Origin: Piezodorus guildinii
Lineage: Eukaryota > Arthropoda > Insecta > Hemiptera > Pentatomidae
Assembly (NCBI GenBank): GCA_023052935.1
Contig: CM041292.1
Location: 101,906,426 to 101,970,425 of the forward strand
Reading direction: 5' to 3'
Length of the DNA stretch: 64,000 nucleotides
Made by a program: the position numbers and the translations under genes. Position 1 is the first letter of the stretch. Every line of letters starts with the position of its first letter. Positions 12,181-24,600 of the stretch are shown one piece after another. The notes under the pieces are model-generated. The model was not told where the DNA came from and searched no databases. It worked only from the letters and a program-made list of their open reading frames with translations.

Positions 12181-12501
12181 TAAAAAAAAATCTGTACCTC
12201 CCCAACCTATCAAGGGTCTTGGACTCAGTACATATAGAGATTCGTACTGTTTCTAGGCCTAATGCTGTGCAACGAGCTGATTAAGCCTTGATTACGCTCA
12301 GCAACCATGTTTTTCCCCAATTTGGGGTACCCACTGTAAAGAGGCTAGGTCTGCCACAGGAGGATCTCCATACCCTAGGGTCCTCCCCTCCTCCCCCATC
12401 CGAATTAATAGAAGAAATAATATTCTGCCGCAGCCGGGATTCGAACCCAGGACCCGGAGAACAGTAGACTAGTGCTCTATCCACTAGGCTACTCCATTCC
12501 C
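12181..12501 (-). mobile_element. tRNA-derived SINE, family S1 (longest copy)
   Basis: A minus-strand SINE of about 320 bp. The tRNA-like head reads GGAGTAGCCTAGTGGATAGA (A box) and GGGTTCGAATCCCGGC (B box). It is followed by a G/C-richer body (TACAGTGGGTACCCCAAATT, GGCCTAGAAACAGTACGAAT) and a T-rich end near 12181. This is not a functional tRNA gene: the tRNA part leads into the conserved SINE body. Confidence 0.85.
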
Positions 12502-12767
12502 TTATTAATGCAGATAAACAAAATTTAATTTAAACAAAAATATCTCAATTCAAGTGTAAATGGACTTTGACCACTTTCAAAATAAACAGCTCAAATAATA
12601 GTATCTGAATTTTGGTATATTCAAAGTTAGTCAGTTGTTTATTTTTAACTCTTTACATTACTTTCAAACTGTGTTAATTATCGAAGTATTGAAATATATA
12701 TTTATCATAGACTGTATTATTACAATTTTAATCAAAATATCCAATTTTCCTCATCTACTATTATTAA

Positions 12768-12994
12768 TGGAGCTGCGTGGTCTAATGGATAGACTAGAAT
12801 ACACTGGTGTACTGTTCTCTGGGATCTGGGTTTGATTCTCAGCTGTGGCAGTACCTAAAATTGGAGAAAAAACCTGGCAGCTGTGATCTCTGCCTTATCA
12901 CCTCATTGCATGGCCGTTGGCCTAGAAACAGTACGATTCTCTATATGTATTGAGACCAAGACCCTTCATGGGTTGTAGTGGTACAGGTTTTTTT
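12768..12994 (+). mobile_element. tRNA-derived SINE, family S1
   Basis: A 227-bp SINE with the 12-bp TSD TACTATTATTAA (12756-12767 and 12995-13006). The head has a Pol III A box (TGGTCTAATGGATAGA) and B box (GGTTTGATTCTC). The tail ends GTGGTACAGGTTTTTTTT. It is in LYSMD intron 2. Compared with the copy at 12181-12501 it lacks a central segment. Confidence 0.85.
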
Positions 12995-13123
12995 TACTAT
13001 TATTAAGCATGCCAGGTTCTTATTGTATCCTTTCATTTCCTACTCTACCCTTTCTGCTTTTCCTAGAATTTTTTTATAACTCTAGGTAAATTCAATTTAT
13101 TATTTTCTATTTATTTTTTTAAG

Positions 13124-13331
13124 GTTTATTGACGATGATTCAATATTTTGGAGGCGTAAAGGGCCATCTTCGAGGACGCGAAGAGACAGTGAATGTAGCG
13201 GCTGTGACGGGAACAGCAGCAGCAGTAGCGGCAGCCGCCCGAGTGAGGTAGTAGTAATGACTCAAGGGAGGAAAGTAAGGGACTCTCTCCAGAGGTTGGA
13301 AAAGGAAAGGGATGAGATATTCGAGCTTTAA
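13124..13331 (+). CDS. LysM domain protein (LYSMD1/2-like), exon 3
   Basis: Last coding exon, 208 nt, after a T-rich tract and AAG acceptor. It joins exon 2 in phase (GA plus G gives Glu) and ends with TAA at 13329-13331. The protein totals 217 residues, close to known LYSMD1/2 proteins. The middle is basic and Ser/Gly-rich with a short serine run. The C-terminus LQRLEKERDEIFEL matches the family's conserved ending around QEDEIFxL. A possible poly(A) signal AATAAA lies at 14004-14009, and 3' UTR probably fills at least part of the gap. Confidence 0.92.
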
Positions 13332-16300
13332 TAGCAGAAGGGTATCTGTTTTCCACCTGGGCCACTGCAGGTGATTACATCACCTTACCAGCGGGGGCTA
13401 GATGCATCTTAAGATGTTCACTCAGGATGCACATTATTCAAATTAAGTAGCTCCTTTCGTCACCAGTCCAAATCGTAAAACAACCGGCACTGATAAAAAC
13501 CTAGATGTCTATTTAACTATGACTCGTTACTAATTTTGACTGATTATAAAGGCACTACGTTTCAGATGTTCTAAATATTAGGCTTTAAAATAGGCTATTT
13601 GTCGTCACAATGGGAAATTGAATAGCCGATAAATAGCAACTTTGTATATTGCCTTTCTTGATGTTTTTAAAGTTTCAAAGATTTCAATTTTATATTTCTT
13701 TTTTTGGATTCTATAAATGCAGTATTTTATAAATATTTTATTTCTAAACTTTTTTTCACAGAAGGTTGTTTAACTAATCAAAGTCTCTTAGAAACTAATA
13801 TCTCTGATTTGTTTCTTGACTGAAAAATAACTATGTTTATTGATTTTCTATGTTTGATCTTTACATTATTTTTAATAATTGTAGAAAAATACGAACAATA
13901 CATTCTCCTTAGTCTGTCTTTGTTCGAACCAGTGTATTGCTAAATTACTGGTTTCATTCGAAAGACAAACTGTGTGTGTGTATATAATAGATAAAAAGTA
14001 CCCAATAAAAATATTGAAGTTTATTATAATAAGTTATAATTAACTGTAAAGTACTTATTATTGAGTGTTAATTATAACATAATGTTTTGCTCTATTTCTA
14101 TGAGTTATATTTGATAATGGAAAGTAGAGCGGAGTGATTGATCACAGAATACTCATATACTCGATAATTTGTGATTTGATTGAAAGATTTTTTTTTTTTT
14201 TTCATAGGCTTAACGAATACTGTTTTTGTTTTTTTAAACGAATGTTGGTTAATAATAAATGAAAAGGGAGCTATTTTAGTTAGTTTGGGTTCAACCTCAG
14301 TGGTTAACCAGTGATATCAATCCAGCCAGCCTATTATGCTGGTTACGCTTAAGGGAACAAGAATGAGAATTAGAAATGTTGTTATTTTATTTTATTTTTT
14401 TAATTTCTCATTGCCCTTTTGTATGTAGAAAATAACTTAAATAATTAGATAAAATATATTTTTTTGTTCTCAATATGTTCTTTATAAGGTGCCTAAAATG
14501 GTTCTAGTAATAGGCTAAGAACTTAAGGGAGAACATTGGGGGCAGAGCCTATTGTGGTAGGTTGCACTAAGTGTCGAGCTCTAGGTAACTTCTCAAATAT
14601 TCTATTTTAATTTTTCATTTTTCTTTCTTTAAATCATTCTTAGTAGGTTGATGCTTGTTTCAATAATACAAGGTTATCTTTAGAGATATGCCCCCGAAAA
14701 GATTCTCCCTTAAGTTATTTGCCTATATCTCATGTAGAAAGTGGTATTGATCAACTTGAAGGTCTGAAGAAATAAATATTATTTTTTAAATCTTATAGCT
14801 TTTGCATTGTATATGGAGGACTCTAATTTTTTGTTCATTTATTCTTAATATCATTTAATGACAAATAAATTTCTCATCTACATTCATGTTTTACTGTATC
14901 TTCATTCTGATACATTTTTGACTAAATTATTTCATTAAAAAAAAAAATCAACATCCTTTAATTATTTAAACAGAAATATGCTTAACCCTAAATTATCTAA
15001 AATTGAATGGCATTTATTTTGTTTGACACAACATAAAAATCATCATTTTATTTGAGAGGTTTTTTATTTATTAAACTTTTCTACAGTCTCTGAACTTTAG
15101 TCATATTTACTAAAATATCTTTTGTTCGGAACTGAAATAAGTTATATGGAAAACATATCAGTCCATTTTAAAATAATGCAATTTAAAAGAAAGATATATT
15201 GACTGAGTACAGAAATGTTTGATACTGCAGGAAACATTTTTAATTTTGCTTCATACATTTACAAACTATTTATTACAAACAAAAATTAACTTTTTTCCTT
15301 CAGAATTTTTCCAATTATTTGATTTCCGAGGGATATTAATATTGTACAACTCTCACTGAACACAGTGAATGTGATCTTGATAAACCTTCCTCCTTTTCTA
15401 TTCTGGACACCATAGGGGATATCATGTTTTCATTCTATCATATCATATTTATTACATGTACAAAAACAAGAACTACATATCTATATTCGTATCTTATTGT
15501 ATATTTTTAGTTTAAGACCTGGTTCTTAAAGGCATTCATGAATAAAAACTTATTCTTGAATGTTTGTAATTATAAATCACATATTTAAGACAATTTTAAT
15601 TTGTTGTTAATTTCATCTTCTTCAAATTACCTACATTTGACTTTCTAGTCTCAATTGATTAAAATTTAGAAATTGATTTTGAAAAAATTCTAATTTAAGG
15701 GTTAATCGAAATGATTTATTTATTGTTATTTGTTTGTTGTATTTGCATGTACAGCAGATATAATGTACAAGATTCATTATTTTTCATTAATTATATTATG
15801 TAAATTGTTTGTGTTTATTTTATTTTTTTTAGTTATATCTAAAAATGTTTGAAAATGAGCTAATTTGTTTTAATTGTATATCATTTTACTTTTTCTTGTC
15901 AAGTTAACTGGTTAAAATAATGTATCAGAAATTTGTATTAAATATTCTTATGTTAAGATGCTACCATTTTAATATGAATATAATGTGTTATGTTTGTTAT
16001 AATGTTTCTCAGTGGTTCTAACAATGACTTAGTTTTATTTTATTTTTATTTTTTTTTGTAATAGCTCTGTTAAAAAATTAATGTAGTATTATTTTTTGTT
16101 AAATGTATTAAGGAATGATCAAATAATAACCTCATCATGACTTATTTATTGTTTTTATTTTATGTTGTTGTATAATGAAGTAATTATAACTGTTTTGTTT
16201 CTAAAAGGGAGATGTTTATATTCTTGATGAACTTTTTTCTTATTTTGTTTAATCTCTGTTGTTTTCTCATGTAGCAATTTTTTTTTCTTCCAAAAGTTTG

Positions 16301-17180
16301 TCCAAATAAGGTGTAATTTTTTTTTTTTGTAAACTTGCTCTGTTACATTTCTTTCCAAAATTTTAAGTTTGATCTTCAGTTGTTGAACACTTTATTCAAG
16401 TTGCTGCTTTTATTTTATGTTTTTGGCACCTCCTTAAGTTTTACTGATTAGGAACTGTAACATTCCATACTGGTATTGAACGTTTCTCTCTTTATTTGAG
16501 CTTTTCATAAGCTCTATGAGAAAAGTAAGCAAAGATGAAGTTGAAGATGGATGGAAATTACTCGCACTTTATGTTTAGCTAGCAAAACTCTTGAGGTGTC
16601 TCCTTTGAAATCCATGTTGTTCACCATTAGTGATCTATTAGATCTCAAGAATCGGTATTCCAACAAGACCATGATGTTTCTGAGAGAAAGATATGGGGGT
16701 CGTTCTTTATGTGTACCCTTTTCCATTAAATACTGTTAAGAATGAGATTGTTAAACCTTATTCTTATATTAATTCAATGATATTAGTTTTTATTTATCTG
16801 ATACTTTGTGTATGAGATAATAATTTATTTTATCTCTTCATTTCTGAACATGGCATAAGGTTGGCTAAGATTATTGCTAGATTTTAAGTGTGCTATGTAT
16901 TGTTTTCTTTTTCTCATTAGACAAAAAAAATAATAAAATAAATTATAATCTCTGTTTATGGAACTTGTAAGTACTTATAAAAGCTGAAATGTTGAGAATT
17001 TACACTTGAAATTTTTTTTTTACTCTTTGTTATTGTGAGAGTTTTTATTGGCCTTTGTTGTTATTGTTCTTTGTTTAATTATATTTTGGTATTTATTATT
17101 AATTTACTTTTTTAATTTCTACCCATTATTAATTTACTTTTTCTACCTTTTAATTTGTTCTATAAAATTACTACATTTAC
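13332..17180. other. LYSMD 3' UTR and intergenic, nothing else recognised
   Basis: AT-rich DNA after the LYSMD stop codon. Poly(A)-signal candidates include AATAAA at 14004-14009. Short ORFs near 16155-16740 on both strands lack splice partners and domain similarity. Confidence 0.45.
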
Positions 17181-17194
17181 TTATTCCAAATACT

Positions 17195-17345
17195 TACTAT
17201 TATTCTCTGGGTCTCTGGTCCAAAGCCAGTTGTGATATTCAATAATTTATTCTGTCACTTTGGGCTGGAAACAGTACTTTTCTCTGTGTGTACTGAACTC
17301 GAGACCATTCATGACAATATTGCTTGGATATTTTTTTATAATATT
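17195..17345 (+). mobile_element. tRNA-derived SINE, family S1, degenerate
   Basis: A short, decayed S1 remnant. TCTCTGGGTCTCTGGTCC and GGCTGGAAACAGTACTTTTC, then GTACTGAACTCGAGACCATT, align in order with the S1 body. Confidence 0.5.
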
Positions 17346-17369
17346 GTACTAATCCTCTCTACACAACAC

Positions 17370-17655
17370 TCTCCTCTTCCAGTACCTTATGACGATGACC
17401 TCCAAGTCCTTTTCAACATCCTGAATCCAACATCTCCGAGGTCGTCCTCTTCTTTGGGTTCCAAACATTTTTCCAAGCAGAATCTTTTTGTTGCATCTTC
17501 ATCTAAGTCATCCATCCTCATTTCATGACCCAGTCATTCGATTCTCCTTGCCCATATGAAGCGGAGAATGTCATCAGATCCAGAATGTCATATAGTTTGC
17601 TGTTCTTTCGGATCCTCCATTCACCCTCTTTCATACATTTTATGCAGAATTTTCC
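17370..17655 (-). mobile_element. RTE-like LINE C-terminal fragment
   Basis: A minus-strand remnant with frameshifts. Readable pieces include FIWARRIEWLGHEMRMDD and GTQRRGRPRRCWIQDVEKDL, the common C-terminal RRLRWLGHVxRMD...GRPRxRWxDDVEEDL pattern of RTE-type RT proteins. It lies between the LYSMD and spondin genes. Confidence 0.7.
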
Positions 17656-17974
17656 TTCCACTTATAATACTTTAATTTCTTTCTTTCTTTTTTTTTAATA
17701 AAAGAAAAAAAAATTCTCTATTCTCACTATTTTTAAAAAGTGGAAAGAATTAAATCAAACATAGTTGTAACTAATGATCATTATCTCCTGTTTTTATTAT
17801 ATGAGCACTAATCATTTTTATACTTAATAACAAATGAAGGTTGAGTTGGTGATAATACTTCACGATGATTCTTATCTAAGTAGTTATATTAATTTTATTT
17901 AGTTCAACACTTTTTGGTAAAAACCAAGTCATTTTTAACTTCTAAGTAATTTTATCAAATTTTTTATTTGAGTT

Positions 17975-18700
17975 TTGACCAAAATACACATCTTAAGGTC
18001 ACCTTAGTCCAAGTGACCAAAAAAAAAGTGTGGTGTGTAAGAGTTAAGTCTAGCCCAAAAAACGAAAAGTCTTACGAATCTGAAATTTCATATTCAAGAC
18101 AAATTTATCAGTAGGATGTTACAGTAAGTTTTTCATCATAATCACCAAACCAGAAGAGACACTTTATATTTCGCATTGATTACCTGTTTACACAATTTTC
18201 TCAAAAAAGGGTATAATGATTTTGATTAAACTTGCTATATCAATGTAAAATTCATTTTGATTTAAATAGTCTGATAAGGCTTGAATGTCAACATTTTAAA
18301 TTTTCTGCCTCTAGAGTATCTCTTATTTTAGATATTCAAATAATTAACTAAATGATTTTAGCAATGGAAAAAAAATCGGTTAAATTTGTAAGTTGAACAA
18401 ATCTTAAAACCAACTAGGAAAAAAATAAGCAAAAATATTTTTGTCTGTAATTGTTTTTTTTTTATAATACCAGGACACAAATATAAATGTATAATATTAA
18501 GTTGGAAAGCTAAAGATTTTAATAAAAAATATCTTATACATAAAGTTGATTAAGGGTAATGGAGAGTGATTGGATAATAATTACTGAATGAAACACATGT
18601 TCCTATCGATACTCTATGTAATACTTTTATCTCAAACTTTATTTAAAATTGATTTTAATAACGGAGGTAGGTAAAAGTTGTATGTTTTAATCTAAGAGCA
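17975..18700 (+). mobile_element. Helentron-like repeat, copy B (diverged)
   Basis: An older copy of the same family. It retains AAGTCTTACGAATCTGAAATTT-like, CCAGAAGAGACACTTTATAT, GATTTTGATTAAACTTGCTA and CTAAAGATTTTA words in the same order, ending GGTAGGTAAAAGTTG near 18680. A poly(T) tract follows at 18742. The 5' end is not clear. Confidence 0.55.
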
Positions 18701-18734
18701 TTTATTAAAAGAATAAAAAAGTTTGTGAAGTATA

Positions 18735-18741
<7 letters not shown>

Positions 18742-18785
<44 letters not shown>
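18742..18785. repeat. Poly(T) tract
   Basis: A run of more than 40 T residues just past the 3' end of the diverged Helentron-like copy. Confidence 0.95.
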
Positions 18786-18786
<1 letters not shown>

Positions 18787-20034
18787 TCTGTGTGCCAATT
18801 TGTTTAAACTGAAATATTTGTCCATTTTTCAAAAAAATTAATAGCTTGGAACAAAATTATTTCACTTGAAGAAATATATTTATTGACTTACTTTAGTGTT
18901 CATCATATCAAGAAACAAATTTAGTTATTTTTGTGGGGTGGTGTTTTCTTTTTATCAACTCGAATATAGACGTTTATCACACATTGAACTAAGATAAAAA
19001 TAAAAATGGTCCAGCTCCCAAGATTTCCATAAATAATAAGTATATTTGAGTAAACATTTTCACTGCAATATCCTAAGAATGTGATTCATGATTAAGAGTT
19101 GTAGAGCTGTGTGGCAGATCTATTGTTAGTTAATAAAAGATATAAACTTAATTTCTTAAATTTATTAACGGTCATTAAAGATTACATTGATTTATCATGG
19201 TATGAAATGACAGCTTTTCACCCAAAAGTACTATAAATTGATTTAATTATATTATTGATGTATCATTTAAAAAAAAAAAAAAAAAGCCGAAAAACTATTC
19301 CATAGTTACAAAATAATGTATAATTATTTAAAACTTGATTGCATCATGAATATTTGAGGAAAACATACCTCCAACTGTAAAAATTTACTGTAGACATGTA
19401 AAAATAGGAAAAGGTGCAACTTTGTTCAAAGAATACTTCAGTGACAATAAATTATTAAACAAAATTAAACTAAGAACATGAAGAAATATTGCCTCTGTTA
19501 CATTTATTCTAATCAAGAAGTTAAGGCCACTTTACAAATTTATTAATGACAATAAATAAGTTCGAAACAATGAAAAAATATTTTTCTTTCTTTCTTAAAG
19601 CGATAGTTCTCATGTTTTGAATATAAAAGAATTGCATTTGAATTAGTTCTACTTGAATGTTGTAAAAAGTTGTACCTTGTCCATATTGCTATACTAACAA
19701 TCATAAAGTTATTAGTTATACTGCTATTAGTATTGACAAAATTAATCAAATTAGTAGTTCAATTTTTGTCCATTGATTTTGGCATTAGTTTAAAACTTAA
19801 AATAACAGCATATAATAAAATGGTCCATCTTTGATAAAAACTTTACATAAAAATTTCAAGTCTTTAACATTAGACTAAATGAACTACGTTACAAACATTA
19901 AATTACTGTACAACACATACATTCAATTAATATTGTCCCATTTAATATAAGTTGTAGAAAATTTAATGAAATACATGGAGATCGATAAGAAATACATTAT
20001 TAAACATTTTAATTCCACGCATTAGGATTTGTTA

Positions 20035-20207
20035 TTAATGTATGCATGGCAAAACATTACAAACTCTAGTTTCAACACGATCAGCACAGTATGATTTCTG
20101 AGAAAGGTGGTGGTTTATTACAGTTCTTGACCTGCGCTGGATAGAATTCAATCCACAGGAAGGTGTGCAATGTGTCCAAGGAGTCCAGTCAGAGTATACA
20201 CAATCAT
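20035..20207 (-). CDS. Spondin-like gene: last exon, TSR5 and stop
   Basis: 173-nt final coding exon after ATCAACAG. It encodes a divergent TSR: DCVYSDWTPWTHCTPSCG, then QRRSRTVIN and a CNVLPCIH ending, followed by two adjacent TAA codons at 20035-20037 and 20032-20034. The CSVTCG core is changed to CTPSCG. A candidate minus-strand AATAAA poly(A) signal lies at 19503-19508, but the 3' end is not certain. Confidence 0.92.
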
Positions 20208-20540
20208 CTGTTGATAATAAATTATGTGAAAACTTAAAATATAGAATACTTAGAGATACAAATTACAACCATCTTATTTAGATTGCCAGCCATCATTTCT
20301 TTTTGTGGCCATTATAGAATAAGTTATTTTTTATTATAAATTGGTTCACAGGATCCAGTACCTCCATTTGAATATATCTCAGTCAAAATTATTTAAATCA
20401 ATAGATATTTGTAAATAAATGTTTTAAGTGATTGTATAAGTTATAGGCTGTGTTATCACTGAACTATTTAGGATGATATTTATTATATACTAGCTGATCT
20501 GAAAGACAACGTTCTGTCTGAGTTATTTCTTTGTGAAATC

Positions 20541-20573
<33 letters not shown>

Positions 20574-21620
20574 CTATTCACCCAAGTAAAATTTATCTTT
20601 TCTTTTCTTTCATAAGATTCTTCTCCTGATTGCTACATACACAACAAAAATAAGTTTGAGAAATCGGCCAAGTTGTTGACGTGCGAGGCAATGACCAAGG
20701 GAAAAGGCGGTTCATTTTTACTTTCACTTACTATATATAGTAAGGGGAAGTATTGCGATCGTGAAAATTTTCGAATTCCAGTTTTCAACGGAAATACACG
20801 TTTTAGGGTCCCCTGAGTCCAAATAACCAAGTCCCGCAATAAGGTCTGTGTGGTAACTCCCGGGCGGAAACGGTAAGTCCTATGAAACTGAAATTTCATA
20901 TTTAAGACAACTATACGCCCGAGACGTGACAAAACTTTTTTCATCAAAATGAGCCTACCAGAAGAGGCACTTTATATCATGCATTTTTCACCTTTTTTCG
21001 ATTTTCTCAAAAACGGTTCCGACGATTTTGATTAAACTCGCTATATCGATATAAAATTTAATGGGCTTTAATATCATGTAGGTTTTATTAATATAAAAAT
21101 GGTCTGACAGGGCTTAAATGCCGATATTTTAAATTTTCTTCCCCTAAAGTACCTTTAATTTTGTAGATTCAATAATAATTTCTAGATTATCTTGTTAATG
21201 CTGATGAAAAACTGGTAAATATATAAATTGAATAAATTCGATACCCAACTAAAGGAGAAAACAGAAAAAATATTTTTTTAATGCAATTTTTCATTTTTGA
21301 ACATAAGAGCAGTAATATACATGTATGATATACCATTGGAAAGCTAAAGATTTTAGAAAAATTATCATCTCATACACAAGCTTTTAAAAGTTAATAGAGA
21401 GTGATGAAATGAACATAAAACTAATTGATTATTTTAGATAATAATATAATAGATTTTTGAATCAAACACATGTTTCTATAGAAATTTAATTTATTTAATT
21501 ATTTAATAGTTTCACGTATTTTTAACTCTAACTCTATTTGAAAATTCTTTCATTGATTTTTCAAATTGATGTAAGTAAAAGTCGTGTGTTGCCCGCACCA
21601 GATTTATATATATATATATT

Positions 21621-21684
<64 letters not shown>

Positions 21685-24600
21685 GAGAGAGAGTTCTCAA
21701 GACAAATGAAATGATTTTTATGATATGATAAGTCAACTTTTTCATCTTTAATGTTACTCTTATAAAATCAAATATAATATTTTGAATCTCCTATTTCACC
21801 TTTACCATCTTAAATTCTAATAAAAACATAAAATCTACTTCAATCCATCAATTTTAACTTCTTTTTTTTATATTTTTGGTTTGGAGATAATACTTCAATA
21901 AAATATTTGGAGTATTATAATTTTATTTTCTATTTCTATGTTATAAGGATGGATGGAATCCACTATTAATTTATTCATTTGAAGCTATCACATTTTAAAG
22001 ATAGCACATCCTCAGAATATCAAGACTAATTGCTTGTATATTATATGTATTCTGTTACTACGTCTTATACCACCCCCGGATGTTCTCTTTAACATCACTT
22101 CCTAAAGTTACAATATTAGTATTCACAATATAAAATACTGTAAATTTCTACAATCACTATGGTTGGTACATACATCAGGGTGGCTCAGTGGCCAGCACAC
22201 ATTGCTTTGAAGCATGTTGCCTAGCCACCTCAGATGACCAAAAACTTGAAACCAAAAATTACGAGTTCCCATCTCTGAGGAGGGGAGGGAGGAAAGAGGA
22301 CTTTTATCTCACCTTCACCCACTGGCCCGAGAAACCCCTGTATAGCCTTCAAGGGCGAGGTAGGGGTAAAAATATTTTTTCATTTAAGAATAATAGTCTT
22401 TACCTGTCTGTTGAGAGTCATCCTCATAATCAGAAAGTTGGTTTGTATTTTCTCCTAAAAAAATATAAAACATATTTCAGACAAGTAAAATTATTATTCT
22501 GAATATAATGCCAAGACAAGTGAATTTGTTCACTATAAAATTTATTGTAATACTTTACCAGGATAGCAAGGACCCTCGTTACACTTTCTAGTTTTCAAGA
22601 GTCTCCTTGGACATGCTCTTCCTCCATTCCTAGCATTTTGCTTTTTAAAAAACAAACACAAGAATTATCATCACATACACAAAAAAAAAAAAAAAAAAAT
22701 TAACAAGGATTCACTTACATTTTTCCAATGTATAGAAAAAAAGAAGTTTTATTGGTTTATTCTTGTTTTAAAGAACAAAACTCTTTTGCACAATTTTAAT
22801 ATTTCAACTTTTAGGACTCTTTAGATTTTTTTTTTCTGGAAGAGTTAAGAAATTATTATCAGATTCTGGCTTTTATACTATTGGTCATATAATTTGTTTA
22901 TTATTTAAAACAATTATTTCATAAAAACAAAGACTATCCTGATTAAAAACAGGAATAGCACCAAGATATTGGCCATGATTTCTTGATAAAAACAAAATGA
23001 AAGGGAAATGTGCAAATATTAACAATATAATATGCTATTTGATGGTTAAAGGTTGTTTTCACATGCCCCTGATTGTGGTTGATGATCCTTCAGAGCATAG
23101 AACAGATGACAATAAGGCTGTGTTCGAAATTCTTATATAAAAACTGTTTGTTTTGATGGAATTTTGAATATTTTATATTATTATCTGGCTTTATTAAAAA
23201 CAATCAGGCCTTTCCTACTACTCTGGTACTATAATGAGTGAGGCTACTTTCACTCTCCACTATCATGTACCTTAAAGGTTTCACTTTAGAGTTAAGTGGT
23301 GCTGGTTCAAATATGGTCTGGATGGGATAGAAAATTTATTTGGTATCCACTGTACGAATCTCAACCCACTTCATCCTAGATTAAGATAACCTGTTTTGCT
23401 AGGCTTAATTGGAGGCTCAGGTAAATCCTCAAAAAAAAAAAACAGGCTTTCGGAAAGATTTCAAACTTATAATTGTTAAGAACAGCAGAAACAAAAAGAA
23501 TGGTAAAAGAATTGTTGATTTTGATATTGGATGGAACTAACCAGTCAGTGATTCATAATCAATTTTTCACTTCGAAAATGAGTAACCAAAATATACATTT
23601 TGTTTAATATCTTTAAGATTTTGTTTTATGTTTTTGTTGAAGTTATCAATTTTAGTTATCGATTATGGCATCATCTTGCTTGCTCTACTCTGTTATTGTT
23701 TACAGACTCAGTCTGGTGGTGTCTCCTGCCCCATTATGTGTATTGTAGTTATGTTATATTTAATTAAGTGAATTAGATGAATAGTGATATCTTTATTTCA
23801 ATAGTTTTTTCTTCTTATTTTCACTATTTTTCCATTCTGAGATATTTTATAGACCCACAGATATAATATTGTAAATATATCTTATAAATTGTACATTGTA
23901 AAAAAAAAGATACTATTTTGAAACTGCGATGATAAAAAAAAAAAAAAAAAAAAAAAAGATTATCATGTTTTACTGAAATGAAAATCCTTATTTATTTAAT
24001 TTATTCATTATCAACCTTCTACTAAATATGAAAGATAATTACAACAAATATATTTGTAATTATTTCAACAATTACATAAATATTTGTTGTAATAGTCTTC
24101 CGAAACCAGCCAACTCCAAAAAGTGCTAAGCTACCAGCTGCTCTGACTTTTTTTTATTCTAAATTTTCAATATCACTATTAATCAAAATTTATTGAAGTG
24201 AAAAAAAAAATTGAATTAAATAAAAGAAAGAAAATCTTTGTATTAGCCATTAATTGATTATACCAACTAAATGATCCTTATTAAACAGCTATAAATAATT
24301 TATAAAAATGGATGGATGGTTTTGGAATTCAATGCCTGATCTACTAATGAAAAGAAAAATTAATCTTATCATTATAGGTTTAAAATAATTACTATTATGC
24401 GTCTCGTTTTTCTTTTGTATCCTTCTCCACAAGTCACAGAACACCGCTCCCATTTGCTCCATGAAGATACTTTACAGTCCACGACCGGCCCATCATATCC
24501 TGTGATCTATGGTTAAACATAGTTTTAGTAGTCATTTTTACTTTACAAAAGCTATCATGGCGATTAAATAGAATGAACAAGTAAACTATAGATTATTGTC

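Noticed and set aside
12420..12500. tRNA-like gene with A and B boxes on the minus strand
   Set aside because: The tRNA-like part continues into a repeated body and T-rich tail shared with other copies, so it is the head of a SINE and not a tRNA gene.
16155..16739. ORFs of 60-70 residues on both strands
   Set aside because: Low-complexity Lys-rich reading or mirrored frames; no splice partner or domain seen.
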